Assembly (NCBI GenBank): GCA_003550325.1
Contig: QKWP01000830.1
Span: 146,724-210,723 of the forward strand
Length of the DNA: 64,000 nucleotides
Origin: Gigaspora rosea
Taxonomy: Eukaryota > Glomeromycota > Glomeromycetes > Diversisporales > Gigasporaceae
Reading direction: 5' to 3'
Position numbers and translations under genes: made by a program. Positions 1 through 11,841 of the stretch are shown in pieces (within the stretch, counting starts at the first letter, position 1; every line of letters begins with the position of its first letter). The notes beneath the pieces are model-generated. The model was not told the origin of the DNA and searched no databases. It worked only from the letters and a program-made list of their open reading frames with translations.

Positions 1-895
1 AAAAAAAATACTATTGTGTTACTAATGTCTTGACTATCATGCATGCCTATACTAACTATCATGCTACTAACTATTTTGCTACATCCCGAACTATCATGCT
101 TTTTAGTACTGCATTATAGATTACTGTGCTACTAACTATCTTTCTATGTCCTGAACTATCATGCCTCTACTATCATATGTTCGTAATCACGCTACTTTCT
201 GTTCGTTCTAAAGAAAAAGAAGCATTTGTACTATATATAAAAAAATTATCGTATTACTAACATCCCGAAATATCATGCCTCTACTATCTACTATCGTGCT
301 ATGTTCTGTTCTAAAGAAAAAAAGAAATGTTAGTACTGTATAAAAAAATACTACTGTTCTACTAACTATCTATTTTATTACGTTCCGAAGCATCATGTTC
401 CTACTATCATGCTACATTAGTTATCACGTGAAATGATAATATTGTATCAAAAAAATAAAAATAAAAATAAAAAAAACATGATTATGTTACTAACTATCTT
501 GTTATGTCCGAACTATTATGCTTCTACTATCGTACGTTCATTATCACACTACGGTCTATTCTGAAGAAAAAAAGAAATGTTAAAGAAAAAAATACTACTG
601 TACTACTAACTATCTTGCTATGTTCTGAACTATCATGCATATACAAAAAAAAACAAAATAAATATTACCATATTACTAACGCTCCAAACTATTATACTTC
701 TATTATCATGCTACCTTCATTATCGTGCTATGTTCTATTCTAAGAAAAAAAGAAACGTTAGTATTGTATATAAAAAAAAAGACACTTCTGTGCTACTAAC
801 AATTTTGCTAAGTCCCAAACCATCATGTTCATTATTGCATGAAAAGTTAGTATTGTATTAAAAAAAAAGAAAAAAATACTATCATACTAACTAAT
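1..895. repeat. Degenerate ~115-bp satellite (family SatA)
   Basis: Repeated blocks carry ACTAACTATCTTGCTATG, a GAACTATCATGCTTCTACTATC segment in variable form, then TTCTAAAGAAAAAAAG and AATGTTAGTACTGTATA followed by an A-run. Anchors (CTACTAACTATC) recur near 359, 486, 601 and 791, giving a period of about 115-125 bp with many indels. The same unit, reverse-complemented, forms the array at 49,440-50,760, and a fragment sits at 2,220-2,480. The array runs off the left edge. I see no coding potential; short reading frames here are repeat artefacts. Confidence 0.85.
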
Positions 896-928
896 GAAAA
901 AGATTTGAAATTTTTTTTTTGTTCTTTG

Positions 929-1290
929 GGAACATAAAATATTAAATTTATGTTCCCAAAAAATTTTTAATGTTCTGATAACTAAATCTCTCTCTTTTCC
1001 TCTCACTCTTACTCTCACTCACTTTTCCTCACTCACTCACTCTCACTTACTCACAATACACACACACACACACTCTCTCTCTCTCTCTCTCTCTCCTTCT
1101 CTTACTCTCTAACTCCCTCACTCTCTCACTTACTTACTCTCTCTATTTCTCTCTCTTATACAAAAAAATATCTTTATAGAAAACACAAATTATAACTTTT
1201 ATGTTCCCACTTTGTTCCTAATAAGGAACATAAATTTTAAATTTAGTGTTCCTAAATTTTTTTTAAATGTTCCTGGGAACACTGGGAACA
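929..1290. repeat. Paired palindromic direct repeats around a CT microsatellite
   Basis: A ~49-bp block at about 930-976 (GGGAACATAAA...TTTATGTTCCC then AATTTTTAATGTTC) recurs in the same orientation at about 1,223-1,271. Each copy is itself a small palindrome. Between them lies a pyrimidine-rich CT/CTCA microsatellite (about 985-1,165). Further GGGAACA motifs follow at 1,276-1,290. This could be a degraded MITE, but I see no target duplication. Confidence 0.6.
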
Positions 1291-1459
1291 TCAAATCTTT
1301 AACACTGTTACTAACTATCATGCTTCTACTATTGCACATTCGTTATCCATATCTGTATAAGAACAGAAGCAATTTTCTAAATCTGAAAGATACAAAGTGT
1401 ATGTAACAAACAAAAATCATTAATTCATAGTAATAGACAAATTATGGATCTATTACGAC

Positions 1460-1745
1460 TAGGTTTCTGCAATTTGATTTGATCTTCAAATATTTGAATC
1501 AAATATTTGATCAAATTCAAATTCAAATTTGACTATATTTGATTTGATCAAATTCAAATATAGTCAAATTTGATTTGGTTTGACAAATAATTGATTTTAT
1601 TTGAAAATTACTATTAAAAATTCAAATTCAAATCAAATTCAAATTCAAATATTTGAATCAAATCAAATTCAAATCAGGGTCAATTTGATTTGATCAAATT
1701 CAAATTGATCCAATATTTGATTTGATTTGAATTTGAGGAACCCTA
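1460..1745 (+). mobile_element. MITE-1 copy 1 (hAT-type, 8-bp TSD ATTACGAC)
   Basis: A 286-bp element made almost entirely of CAAATTTGATTTGATCAAATTC-type words, with ends TAGG(G)TTC and GGAACCCTA. It is flanked by perfect 8-bp duplications ATTACGAC at 1,452-1,459 and 1,746-1,753. The size, the lack of coding sequence and the 8-bp TSD fit a non-autonomous hAT-superfamily MITE. Two more copies are at 10,455 and 59,411, all in the same orientation. An unoccupied paralogous target lies at about 2,611-2,660. Confidence 0.92.
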
Positions 1746-2219
1746 ATTACGACATTATGCATTAACATACAAATAATCAAATGTTGCAATAATTATTTAT
1801 TTTGAAGTTTCCCACGTAGAGATTGTACCCGTTGGGAAAACCTCTACCCGGTTACTATTAAATTACCCAGATATCCAGATAAATTACTATTTCTCACAAT
1901 TGCAAGTTTTACCCAGGTACAATCACTATTCCCACGGTCTAATTATAGTTTAGCAAATCAAAATGGCAAATAATACAATTACTCAAATATAATAATAAAA
2001 AATGATTATAATTACCTTATATATTTCTGTTAGCTTTTTTTCCATATTTGGTCGCATTTTTTGGATATGACCAATCATGAACGTTTAAACAGAAAATAGA
2101 TAGATTGTAAAATCGGTAAGCATATTCATATTAGATTTGTAATCTGTCATCATTATTAATACATCAAATATTTGTCATATTATTTTTCCACACTATGATC
2201 ACGTTTTCCAGATATGAAA

Positions 2220-2670
2220 TAAAATAATTGTCATATTTCATTCTAAAGAAAAAAACTAGTAATATTGTATATAAAAAAATACTGTTGTGCTACTATCTTG
2301 CTATGCCCCTAACTATCATGCTTGCTAAGTTCATTATCATACAAAAAGTTAGTATTGCATTATAAAAAGAGAAAAGAAAATAAAAAATAAAAAATACTAC
2401 TGTGCTACTAACTATCTTGCTTGTCCCAAACTATCATGCTTCTACTATCATTCATTCATTATCTATATCTTAGTTAATCTAATTTCAAAGATACAAAGTG
2501 CGCATAAGAATGGAAGCAATTTTCTAAATTCGAAAGATGCAAAGTGTACATAAAGAACTAAAGTTGATTTTTAAAAAATAATCAAGAGAACTGATTATTA
2601 ATAGATAAATTATGAATTTATTACGATATTATGCAATAATATGCAAATGATTAAATGTCGCAATAATTAC
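2220..2670 (+). repeat. SatA fragment and paralogue of the MITE-1 target region
   Basis: Positions 2,220-2,480 repeat the SatA words (ATACTACTGTGCTACTAACT, CTATCATGCTTCTACTATCAT). From about 2,400 to 2,670 the sequence matches 1,300-1,459 joined to 1,746-1,800: it shares the GCAATTTTCTAAAT, GAAAGATRCAAAGTGTA and AATTATGRATYTATTACGA blocks. At the point where copy 1 holds MITE-1, this copy reads TATTACGATATTATGC with no insertion. Confidence 0.8.
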
Positions 2671-2679
2671 AGATTAAAA

Positions 2680-3480
2680 AGTAACTGATCATTATTTTTA
2701 ACATATAATAATGTTTTCCCCCATGCCCTAATCACATACCTAGTTACGACTAATCAAAAACGTTAAGCACAGAACTTAAAATTAAAATACTATAATATAT
2801 TATATATATATAAATATATATAGTAAAAATTAAATAATATAGATATAAGGGCCATTAACGCTAACGTTTATTTGGTATAATCATTGTGAATTTCAACATG
2901 TGATTGTGACTATTTATGCCATCCATTTTTCGCACGTGCAAAATGATTTGTAAAAATGTACCAGACAATTGTGATACTTCAATTCACATGAATAGAATGA
3001 TTGGTAAAAATGTAACGGACACATGTGATAAGATGACAATTTTATTATAAGGGAATTTATTATGTTATTTATCAAAATATACCAGGAATGTAAGTGTATA
3101 GTTTTACTGGCATCTAAATCGAAAGCAAAATCTTAAAGCTAATTGGTGTACATTTTTTCTCATGATTATTACCTGTTTTAACATAAAATTTCTAATTTTT
3201 AGAAAAGTTAAAGCGAAGTGAAATTTAGTTAGGAGGTTTATATATTTATATCAAGTGTGCGGCGGGTTATGCAGCATGCAGATTATGGAATAACTTCCAC
3301 TCTAATCCAACCCAACAATTTTATATATAAAATTTATCATTAATTGGTCATAAGATGATTATATATTACAAAAATTCGTTCTTCTTTAGTAAATAATAAT
3401 CTGATATCATTTGTAATACTTCATTATTATGATCAATAGCTTGCCATTTAAAGTAAAATCAGTTATAAACTTTTATTAAA
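2680..3480. other. AT-rich intergenic stretch, nothing recognised
   Basis: No open frame of coding character, no terminal inverted repeats and no RNA gene were seen. It contains a short TATATA run near 2,800. Confidence 0.5.
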
Positions 3481-3489
3481 AAATGATTC

Positions 3490-3960
3490 ATAATACCAGT
3501 ACGATCACATGAAATGTGAAAGAGATGGTTCTGATCAACTTTTTGATGCACTATGTTGATTTTTGAAAAATCCTTTTAGGTTGAAATAATGATTTCCATT
3601 TATTCACAATTACAATATACTAGTACGATCACATGAAATGTGTGAGGGATGGTTTAATTAATGTTTTTAGGCATGGCCTATGCTAATTTTCGCAGAATCC
3701 TTTTTTAGTAGAAGTAATGGTTTTCATTTATTCATTTTTGGAAGGAGTCAACATTTTTACATATACTGTAATGTCATAAGTCGATTATGCAATATAATAC
3801 AAACGTGACGTTATACCAGTATAATCATGTTTCTTGTGAAACATGAAATATGTATAGGGATGGTTGGAATCAACTTTATTTATATCGCTTATACTGATTT
3901 TCTTGGAATCCTTTTTTGGTAAACATTATGATTCTCGTTTATCTGTTATTGGAAAGAAGT
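3490..3960 (+). repeat. Degenerate tandem repeat, three copies
   Basis: Three related blocks start near 3,498, 3,622 and 3,816. Each has AGTACGATCACATGAAATGTG (variable), GGGATGGTT, a TGCTRATTTTC-like core, AATCCTTTTT and then ATGRTTTYCRTTTATTC. Spacing is irregular (about 124 and 194 bp), so copies carry indels. A weak fourth match near 4,213 is not convincing. Confidence 0.6.
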
Positions 3961-3969
3961 TAATTTTTT

Positions 3970-5300
3970 AATAACGAATAGAGTAATTGTATTAGGTATG
4001 TCATTATGATGAAATAATTGTGTTATTTTTCTTTGAACATAAATATTAAATATTAAAATATTCTGGTTAATGCATCGCTTTGATTATAGGTGATGATTTT
4101 CGTTAGTTGAGTGGTATGGTGGGCTCAATGGTATTATGAGTTGAATTTTTTTCTTTTTTTTTACAATATGTTACATATAACAATTCATTTACACAAAAAG
4201 GATTCTTTGTCTGGTATGATCATATGCACATGTAACGTGAGTGTAAATGAGTTCAACTTGTCTGGTAAGTTTTATGCGAGAGAGCATTATAGTGAAAATT
4301 GTGATTTCCGTTTGTCTGCTTTAAAGGGTTAAGCCCTTTGATGTATATAGTATTAACAATGGTATTTATTCCTATATGTGTGAAAACATACATGAATATA
4401 TACAAATGTATATGCATGTTGTAGCAGATATTTTAATTGGTATAAAATTTCACAAACGATTACGATTATAGCTATTATTGTGATTTAATTACTTACATAC
4501 GAACCTGTTTATTAAAACATGAAACTGTGTTATGTGTTAAATATTATGTAAATATTTCAACCAAATATAAAATAGATGTCAATGGATGTTATCTAATCAT
4601 TATGATAATCATTATGACTAAATACCCATGAAATTTATTATTATGACATTAAAGATTATTAATTTCAAAAATGATGCAATAAATGCAATTGATCATCAAA
4701 TTTTTAAATTCATATTTTTTTTCTTGACTTTGGGTTCATCTTTTGCTTAGTAACTAGTTTCGTTCTGCCTTGGTCAACTTACTTGTAATCACCTATCATA
4801 TTTTACTAACATTTGTTTTACTAATAAGTTTATTTTACGGATAATCAATTTACAGTTAAATTATTTCGTAAATAAAACATTTTACTAATAGCTCAATTGC
4901 AAAGTAATTCTAATCAATATTATTAGAATTAAATGTAGAATCAAGTTATATGAGTTATTGTTTAATTATGAAATAAACTTGTTTGTAAACTAATCATCTG
5001 TAAAATAGGCTTGCTAGTAAAGCAAATATCAATGAAATGCGGTGTCTTTAAAGTAACTATTAGTATGCAGATTTCTTCATGATGAACAATTATTGGGTGC
5101 ACAGTAATTTGGGAAGTTTTGTCAAAAGTAAGATTGGAAGCCTTTATGGAATTACATATAATTTGTCGCCTCAACCTTAAATGTGGGCATTTACTGCTTA
5201 ATGTTGTAATTGCGTTTGATTATTGAAGTAAGTATAGGTAGGTTCCATAACTATTTGCGCAATGCAAGGGCCTCTCATTTGGTAATTAGGCACTATAGCT
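3970..5300. other. Intergenic, no supported gene
   Basis: Short frames (about 70 residues) occur on both strands but lack any recognisable domain, and their base use matches the surrounding non-coding DNA. I see no repeat structure. Confidence 0.45.
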
Positions 5301-5317
5301 GCAATGACAGTACAAGA

Positions 5318-5830
5318 GGGTGAGTATGAAATTTAATTTAGTTCAGTTTAATAATTGTGTTTCAAGTTGAGTATGAAGTTTGATTTTGTTCACTTTATAA
5401 TTAGGCCATAAAAGTTATTTTGCGTTTTACATTACCTGCTGATCCATTTTTCAATTTTTAGATTTTTTTTATTTTTTTTTTTAGATCTCAATTGTACCAT
5501 TGTTCGATTTTTTAATATTTATTTTTTTCTGATATTCTCATCCAGTGATGAGGACCTAAATTTCACATAATTGTCCGATAGGAGCTGATCTAAATTTTGA
5601 TTCCTCATTGTGCAAAAGAAAAAATTAACCTTGCATAACCTTAACTGTGAGCATTATTCTATTAATTTAGTAAATTTAAAAAAAATCTGACTGACCAACC
5701 CATGATTTCAGAGGCCATGTATTGAAAAATCAGCTTTACGTGACTTTAACCGAAATCGGTATAAAGTTTAATTTGTTCACTTTAATGACTACGTTTCAAG
5801 AAAATGTATGAAAGTTTAATATAAACATTT
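5318..5830 (+). repeat. Scattered copies of a repeat also arrayed at 60.9-61.5 kb
   Basis: GAGTATGAAATTTAATTTAG...AATAATTGTGTTTCAAG at about 5,322, a shorter version at 5,370 and TAATTTGTTCACTTTAATGA...GTTTCAAGAAAATGTATG near 5,770 match the tandem unit GTACAAAGTTTAATTCTGTT...GTGTTTCAGAAGAATGTATA found at 60,930-61,530. Copies are diverged. Confidence 0.45.
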
Positions 5831-5911
5831 AAGTGACCTATTTTTTCAACTGCTCTCATCTGCTGTCACCCGATGGAGAAATATATCTCTTAAACCAAAA
5901 TAAAGATCATA

Positions 5912-5960
5912 CTAGTCCTGCGCTGCATCACGCGCTGCGCAGTTACCTAATTAATTATTG
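5912..5960 (-). mobile_element. Candidate Helitron 3' terminus
   Basis: Read on the minus strand, a GC-rich hairpin-forming segment (CTGCGCAGCGCGTGATGCAG, continuing CGCAGGA) is followed by CTAG and then T, the layout of a Helitron 3' end (hairpin, CTRR, host T). The element would extend rightward on the plus strand. I could not find a convincing 5' TC end, so its length is unknown. Confidence 0.4.
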
Positions 5961-6197
5961 TCTGAAAGACATTACAGACGGAGCAATAGTGATCCTGATG
6001 TCTGTGTGTTAACAAATTCTGAATCCTGATTGGCTAGATCAGGTGTAACATAAAAAATAATCAAAACAATAAAACTGATCCTAATTGGCTAGATCAGATG
6101 TAGCATTTGATATTTGTTCTTCAGACTTTAAATAGTTCTCATTTTCCTAGTAAAATTTAAAATTGTGCCATCAAATTTATAGTTTGTCTGTTTAAAT

Positions 6198-6494
6198 AGG
6201 ACCCCGGACATCTTTCATATAGGTCATAACTGGATTTTGGCCAATTTTGACCTAATTTGCTGAAAATGACAAAATCTATTTATTTAAATAACTTTTGATC
6301 CAGTAATAAAAATTGAATGAAATAATTTTATTAAATGCGCCTCACTGAGAGCTTCATTTTAAAAAAAAGTTCATTCAAATTGGACCACTGAATGCCAAGA
6401 TAATTGCCAAAAACTGATTTTTTGCTTTTCAAATTTTGGGGGTTTTTGCCGAAATGCGTAATGTATGACCTCTGTACTACATGTCCAGGGTCCT
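6198..6494. mobile_element. MITE-2, 297 bp, 8-bp TSD GTTTAAAT
   Basis: Ends AGGACCCCGGACAT and ATGTCCAGGGTCCT form terminal inverted repeats; the similarity extends inward through a GGTCAT block. Perfect GTTTAAAT duplications lie at 6,190-6,197 and 6,495-6,502. The interior is AT-rich and non-coding. The 8-bp TSD suggests hAT-type mobilisation. It is a single copy in this window. Confidence 0.85.
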
Positions 6495-6972
6495 GTTTAA
6501 ATGTTTTAATTGGTTACTTGCGCAATGACATTTTAGATTATTCAAAATTTATAATAGTAGTTACTACGAAGTTCTAGAAATCTGTAACATTTTTGATCGT
6601 CTACATGATTGGGGATATATGGCCAGTTTGTTTACTTAATTGTTGTATACGAATATTCTATAATTACATTATCGTAATGGTTTGTCATAGATTATTACAA
6701 CATTTTTGAGATTTTCTTAAAATGAATTAATAAAAAAATCATTATTCCTACCAAACTAGAATTTCATATGATCATACTTATTTTATAATGGCCTCAAGTT
6801 AGCATCAACTGCAATAATTAAAATAAAAATATATTAATTTTCAAAAACTATCTGTAGTATCATACTTAGTATGTTCCTAGTTTTAGTGCGACTATGTCAC
6901 GCAGCTACCTAATTTATATTCAAAGTCATCTATTATCATTTGGGAAAATCCTGCAATTGGGTTGTGGCAACA

Positions 6973-6984
6973 TAGTGTAGTTGG
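6973..6984 (+). promoter_or_regulatory. Pol III A-box-like motif
   Basis: TAGTGTAGTTGG matches the A-box consensus TRGYNNANNNGG at every defined position and lies 15 bp from the element start. Confidence 0.65.
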
Positions 6985-7022
6985 ATTGTTGTCACCCCCA
7001 AGTAGTTGTAACTAAGGTACAG

Positions 7023-7033
7023 GGTTTGAATCC
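7023..7033 (+). promoter_or_regulatory. Pol III B-box-like motif
   Basis: GGTTTGAATCC differs from the B-box GGTTCGANTCC at one position. It starts 50 bp after the A-box-like motif, as in tRNA genes and tRNA-derived SINEs. Confidence 0.7.
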
Positions 7034-8255
7034 TACTGAAGATGATTTCGAAGGATTTATCTGTGTTATGGTAACCTGGACTCTGAGCTCAGATTTACAA
7101 ATTTGTTTCCTAGGTTATACCAACTCGTATTGGGAGCTCTGGCGCTGTGTTAAGCACAGAATTGGGGCGCATAGATCCTGGGAGCGCAGGCGCTGTGTTA
7201 TGCACAGAACAATAGGACAAAAGTAAACTATACTTGGCAAGACCTGAGTAGAGAGGTAGCCAGACTTTTGACGGTACCTAACAGGAATCAGACGGGGAAT
7301 GACCGGTAGTGGACTGACTGGAAGCGGACTTACGACAAAAGGGTTTATGCGGACCCTACCAACTGGACCACCGAGGGTCACCAGAGAAAAAAGATATGTG
7401 TTTCAGAATCATGTACCAGGGGAGGGGCCCTGGGTTCGCCAGGGCAGACCAACCCTTCCGGGTCCTTGGATTGGAAGTAGGAAGGCAACCGGGGGAAGAA
7501 AGCTTCTGGGGGAAAGAAGCCGAAAAAAGAATAGGACAGTACTGAGGTCAGGTGAACTCTATAAGGGCAAAAGTAGGTAGTGATAGCGATTAGGTAACTA
7601 CCCTAACTGCAAGTGTTGGTTTCAGCAAATGTGTACGCTACCGAAGTGTAGGTGATACCTGTATGAGACAGGGACTGCTCTATCAAGTTTCCCACTGGGA
7701 TAAACTAGTTCTAAGGGGGACTGGTTAGCATCCAGAACAGTGTTTCGGTGATACAGGATGGGCTGACAGGAGGTAGTAATCAGAGGGTTTAAAAAGGCAA
7801 TGCCAGTATGTGGGTTGCAGGTATGACAGCTAGTAGGTGGCTACTTAAATAGGCAACTAAAAGTTGCAGGTGAGGCTAGTTGTACTCTCGTCAATGTACA
7901 AATGTCGGATGTTTCTCCATGTAGGGCATCCGGGGTCTAATTATCTTGAATAAAAAAGCTCTCCTCCGAAGTAGGCACTTTGACTTGAAAAAAAAAAATC
8001 CTGCAATTTACATAACGAAAAACTTTCTTTGTGCAATAGCCCGTTTTTAGTTCATTTTTAAGAATACTATTCCTCTCGCTTAACTGCTATTGCTGCTGAA
8101 AATTAAACAAGCCAATCACAACGCAGTATAAGCCTAGTTAATCATGTGATTAATGTTGATCAATGAGATTTGACCAAATATTCTTGAGATGTATTTGTTT
8201 AACCCCCTCCTCATATCTGAGTCTAGTGTTGTCACTTGGACTGGACTCAGAATGA

Positions 8256-8738
8256 TGTTAGCTCTGCTGATCTGGGCCTTTGCCAAATTCTAGATCACAA
8301 GGTTGCTGCATCTGAAATGGCAGATCTGTCATTTCTGCTATATCAGTCATTTTTGCCATCTATAGCAGATCAGGAAGAACTGGTATAAATGATAAATATG
8401 GAAGAACTGGCATAAATGATAGATCCATCAGTTCTGAAAGAAATGCCTTATCTTGTTATTAATAGATATTTTTTATAAATACATGCAATATTTGCTTTAC
8501 TATGTAGGCATGTTTGCTATAATCATTAATTAATATAAATAAAGGACACTCTAATTGATTTTATAAATTACATCATACTTTCTTTTGATTTACCATATCA
8601 TACTATAAATACAAACCCTCTAGCTTGTATAAACTAAAACAAACTACTGTACAGCTCTGTGCCTCTGTGCTCATGTATCTTCCTGTTAAGAGTTGCTCTA
8701 TTAGCCTTGATTTATAAGAGGTACTTTGAAGGTTAACA
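8256..8738 (+). repeat. 5' LTR of an old LTR element (483 bp)
   Basis: Starts TGTTAGCTCTGCTGATC and ends GGTTAACA, the TG...CA boundaries of an LTR. It is matched by a diverged copy at 13,102-13,755. Shared blocks include GAAGAACTGGTATAAAT, CTTGTTATTAATAGATATT, TAGGCATGTTTGCTAT and AGAGGTAYTTTGAAG. Three bases later comes TGGTGGTAATTATGAG, a primer-binding-site candidate starting with TGG (complement of tRNA CCA). Confidence 0.7.
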
Positions 8739-10454
8739 ATTGGTGGTAATTATGAGATCCATAATGAAAATCAACATTAAATTTGTAAGAAGAACTTTGT
8801 ATAAGTTAAAAGGTTGTTTGTATAAGCTATAGATTTGACAAAAGAACTCTATAATGAAATAAGAACTCCAAAAATGAAAGTCATACTCTTAACACCAATA
8901 GCAAAAATCTTCTTTATACTGAAGGAAAGATCATAATGTTTTCAAATTCAAATATAAAACTCTTGGACAAGAAATGAATCATGCTAACTAGAGCACCTAC
9001 CTGGAACAAACTAAAGAGCTTCAAAAAATAATAAATAAAATCTTTGTAGTTCCCTCTATGATAAACAGATATCTATAGCCCTAGATTTTATACTAGAAGT
9101 GTTAGAATATGTTATTATGAAAAATGAAGAAGACTCAAAAAAGAAAGGCAAAATTATAAAGACAGCCTGATATCAGATAATACAAATCCAAAATCAAAAA
9201 GACTGAATATAAGCTGTCTGAATGGCATTGAGAACTAAAGTATCACAATGCATCAGATAATAAGTATAGTACAAACTGGTATTGTAAAAATGATAACAGA
9301 TTAGAAATTGAGAAAAAGCTATCTAATTACTACTAAGAAGGCACTTACCAAAAGTTAAAGTATTTTAAATCTGAGTACAAAGAAGAAAAAATCTGGAGCT
9401 TCATATACTCTCCATAACAAGAAGAGAAAGCTATTAAAAAAAATCAAAAAAGATTTATACAAAAGAGAAAAAAAAAAGAATCAAAAAGAAAGAAAATAAC
9501 TATAGAAAATTGCTACAAGAAGTACTTAATTTTTGTAACACCCTATATGAAAAATAAATCAAAAAAAGAAGTAGCTATTAAAATAAATGCTATACTAGAA
9601 CTCAAAAGCTTGGTCTTGGATGAAATTAAGGATTTTGACAAATTAAAGTAGTTATAGATGCATCTTGCAGGAGCTCTATATTGATGTTTGAGAAAATTAG
9701 CTCAAATAAATGGAATCAAAAAGAAATAAAATTAGAGAAAGTAGAATTGAATGTTGTGTCTATGAAATCCAATAATAAAATAAAGGAATTCAACAAGATA
9801 AAGGTTAGCAAAGTTAAAAATGAAAAGAATAAGAAGGTAACACTTGAATGGAATCTAAGACCTACTGTGACTGAAGTTCTTAACACCTACTATTATCTCA
9901 ACTAACTCATAGAAGAAACCTTCGATAATGCTAAGTTTGGTTTTAACAAAGAACAAAAAAATGTATTAAAAGTACTTATTAAAGAAATAGCTACTGCATG
10001 TGATATACTCATACAAAGATTGGCCCCTAGAGAAAAAGAACCCACCTAAAAGCCCAAAAGTGAAATTAATGATAAAAGTAAAGAAACTAAAAAAGGCAGA
10101 TATAAAACTAATTTTGACAGTTCTAAGAGCTTTGAAATCAATGATGAAGAAGCCTGGCTATTTGAACTAAAAAAGAAAAAAAATTGAATAAAAAGAAGTT
10201 TTAGTAAGTTTTCTAAAACCAGTTGAAGTTAATATTATCAGTAAAATGAAATTAGAAGCCTTCAAAAAAGAAAACATATTAGCTCTACTTACAAAACCTA
10301 GGGAAATTGTGGATGGCAAGGCTGGAATAAAAGAAATTATAAAACATTAAATAAAGATGAAAAAGAAAGTGTTAAAGAGCAGTGAAATGGTAGAGGTAAA
10401 AGTTCTTGTAATTGAAGCAGTAACAGGAAATGTATTAATGATGATAGTAATGAT

Positions 10455-10722
10455 TAGGGTTCTGCAATTTGATTTGATCTTCAAATATTTGAATCAAATA
10501 TTTGATCAAATTCAAATTCAAATTTGACTATATTTAATTTGATCAAATTCAAATATGGTCAAATTTGATTTGATTTGACAAATATTTGATTTTATTTGAA
10601 AATTAATATTAAAAATTCAAATTCAAATATTTGAATCAAATCAAATTCAAATCAGGGTCAATTTGATTTGATCAAATTCAAATTGATCCAATATTTGATT
10701 TGATTTGAATTTAGGAACCCTA
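10455..10722 (+). mobile_element. MITE-1 copy 2 (TSD GTAATGAT)
   Basis: A 268-bp copy with ends TAGGGTTC and GGAACCCTA, flanked by perfect 8-bp duplications GTAATGAT at 10,447-10,454 and 10,723-10,730. It lacks about 12 bp of the AAATTC repeat present in copy 1. It is inserted in the LTR element interior, so it is younger than that element. Confidence 0.92.
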
Positions 10723-11387
10723 GTAATGATGAAACAGTCACTAATAATAATAATGAGAAAAAGAAAGGTATAAAGAAACTTACTCAAGTAAAAGCTTGCA
10801 AATTATGAATAAGGAAAGTTAATAAAATTTCTGTAGAGAAAAAAAATATAAAGAAACCTACCAAGATAGAACCTGCTGAAAACTATTAGGTATTGGTGGT
10901 TATTATTGAAATAAAATTAGAGTTAGTAAAAACAGAGCATATGCTATCAAAAATCTGCTAAGGCCAATAATAAAAAGATCAAAATTTGATAAGAAAGATT
11001 TTGGTAAAGTTGAAGGGTTAAAAAGAGATTTATTTAGACTTGATGATAATAGTGTAGATAAAATAATAGTTGATGAAAGTAATAGTACTACTATTAAAGA
11101 TAATAACAAAGCTATAGAAGATAATAACAAAGCTATAGAAGATAATAATTATATTATAATAATAAACTAATAATTAATTTCAATAGTAATAAGAATTGTA
11201 TAGCAAAAAAATATTTGAATTAAAATGCAAGAGCATTAGAACTTCTAGAGTTTAAAAGAAAAAAATTAGTATTAGAAAAGCAAAGATTAATTTATTTTGT
11301 AAACAAACAATATAAAGTAAACTCTGATAAAGCATTAGAGATATTTCTTATAAGATACTTGGATAGTATCTAAAAAATGCTAAAAGT

Positions 11388-11676
11388 GGGGGATGGCTAA
11401 AGCCAGGTACATTATGAGATTATCTGATTTTTCTGATTTTTCTGATTTTTAATTAGGGTTAGGGTCAGGATTAAGGTTGGGTTAGAGTTAGGTTAGGAGG
11501 TGGTTTTTATATAGTAAAATTGCATTTCTGACACTTTACTTAGTCAAACAAGACAGTTTGGATAGCAATTTTTATATATTTCGTGGGTTTGTCTTTGCCA
11601 TCTCGCTTTGTTTTGTTGAATGGATCCAGGTTATATATCAGGTAATTTTGTGATGTACCTGGCTTTAGCCTACTCC
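11388..11676. mobile_element. MITE-T copy 1, with telomere-like core
   Basis: Terminal inverted repeats GGCTAAAGCCAGGTACAT (from 11,395) and ATGTACCTGGCTTTAGCC (ending 11,670), preceded by G-rich ends. The flanks TAAAAGT and TAAAAAT may be a mutated TSD. The core holds TTAGGGTTAGGGTCAGG followed by a degenerate run to TTAGGTTAGG (about 11,452-11,500), then AAATTGCATTTCTGACA. Copy 2 at 26,893 shares the same order of parts. Confidence 0.7.
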
Positions 11677-11841
11677 TAAAAATAATAACTCTAATAGACA
11701 ATATTATCTTGAAAAATTTTTTTAGAATAGTAGAAATAGAGTTGAGAATCAGATAATGAAATTGAATTCAAGAGATACCAAAGGCAAAAACTCTGGTATG
11801 AATAGCCTGAAAGTTCTTGAAGCTGTAGATAAATTTGAAAG

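Larger units (their letters stand above)
6959..7994 (+). mobile_element. SINE-like retroelement with tRNA-like head and poly(A), 1.04 kb
   Basis: The element begins GGGTTGTGGCAACATAG and ends in a run of at least 11 A. It is flanked by 14-bp direct repeats AAAATCCTGCAATT at 6,945-6,958 and 7,995-8,008, the signature of LINE-type target-primed insertion. The first 80 bp hold RNA polymerase III A- and B-box matches. The body is clearly richer in GC than the flanks and has an internal duplication of GGCGCTGTGTTAWGCACAGAA (7,141 and 7,189). A 93-codon frame at 7,299-7,580 is rich in Gly and Arg and I do not regard it as a gene. The length is well above usual SINEs (100-700 bp), so it may be a composite SINE or a retroposed long non-coding RNA. 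Confidence 0.8.

Noticed and set aside
504-743. 79-codon frame in the left satellite
   Set aside because: Lies wholly in SatA repeats and shows no domain; the frame is a by-product of the repeat.
3618-3650. Third orphan Helitron end (ACTAGTACGATCACATG with a small hairpin)
   Set aside because: The hairpin word belongs to the local tandem repeat, whose other units lack ACTAG, so the match is likely fortuitous.
6959-7040. Genuine tRNA gene
   Set aside because: A- and B-box matches exist, but I could not form an acceptor stem and anticodon arm; TSD and poly(A) show it is a SINE head.
7299-7580. 93-codon frame rich in Gly, Arg and Pro
   Set aside because: It reflects the GC-richer body of the SINE-like element; an overlapping reverse frame of similar length exists, and no domain is visible.
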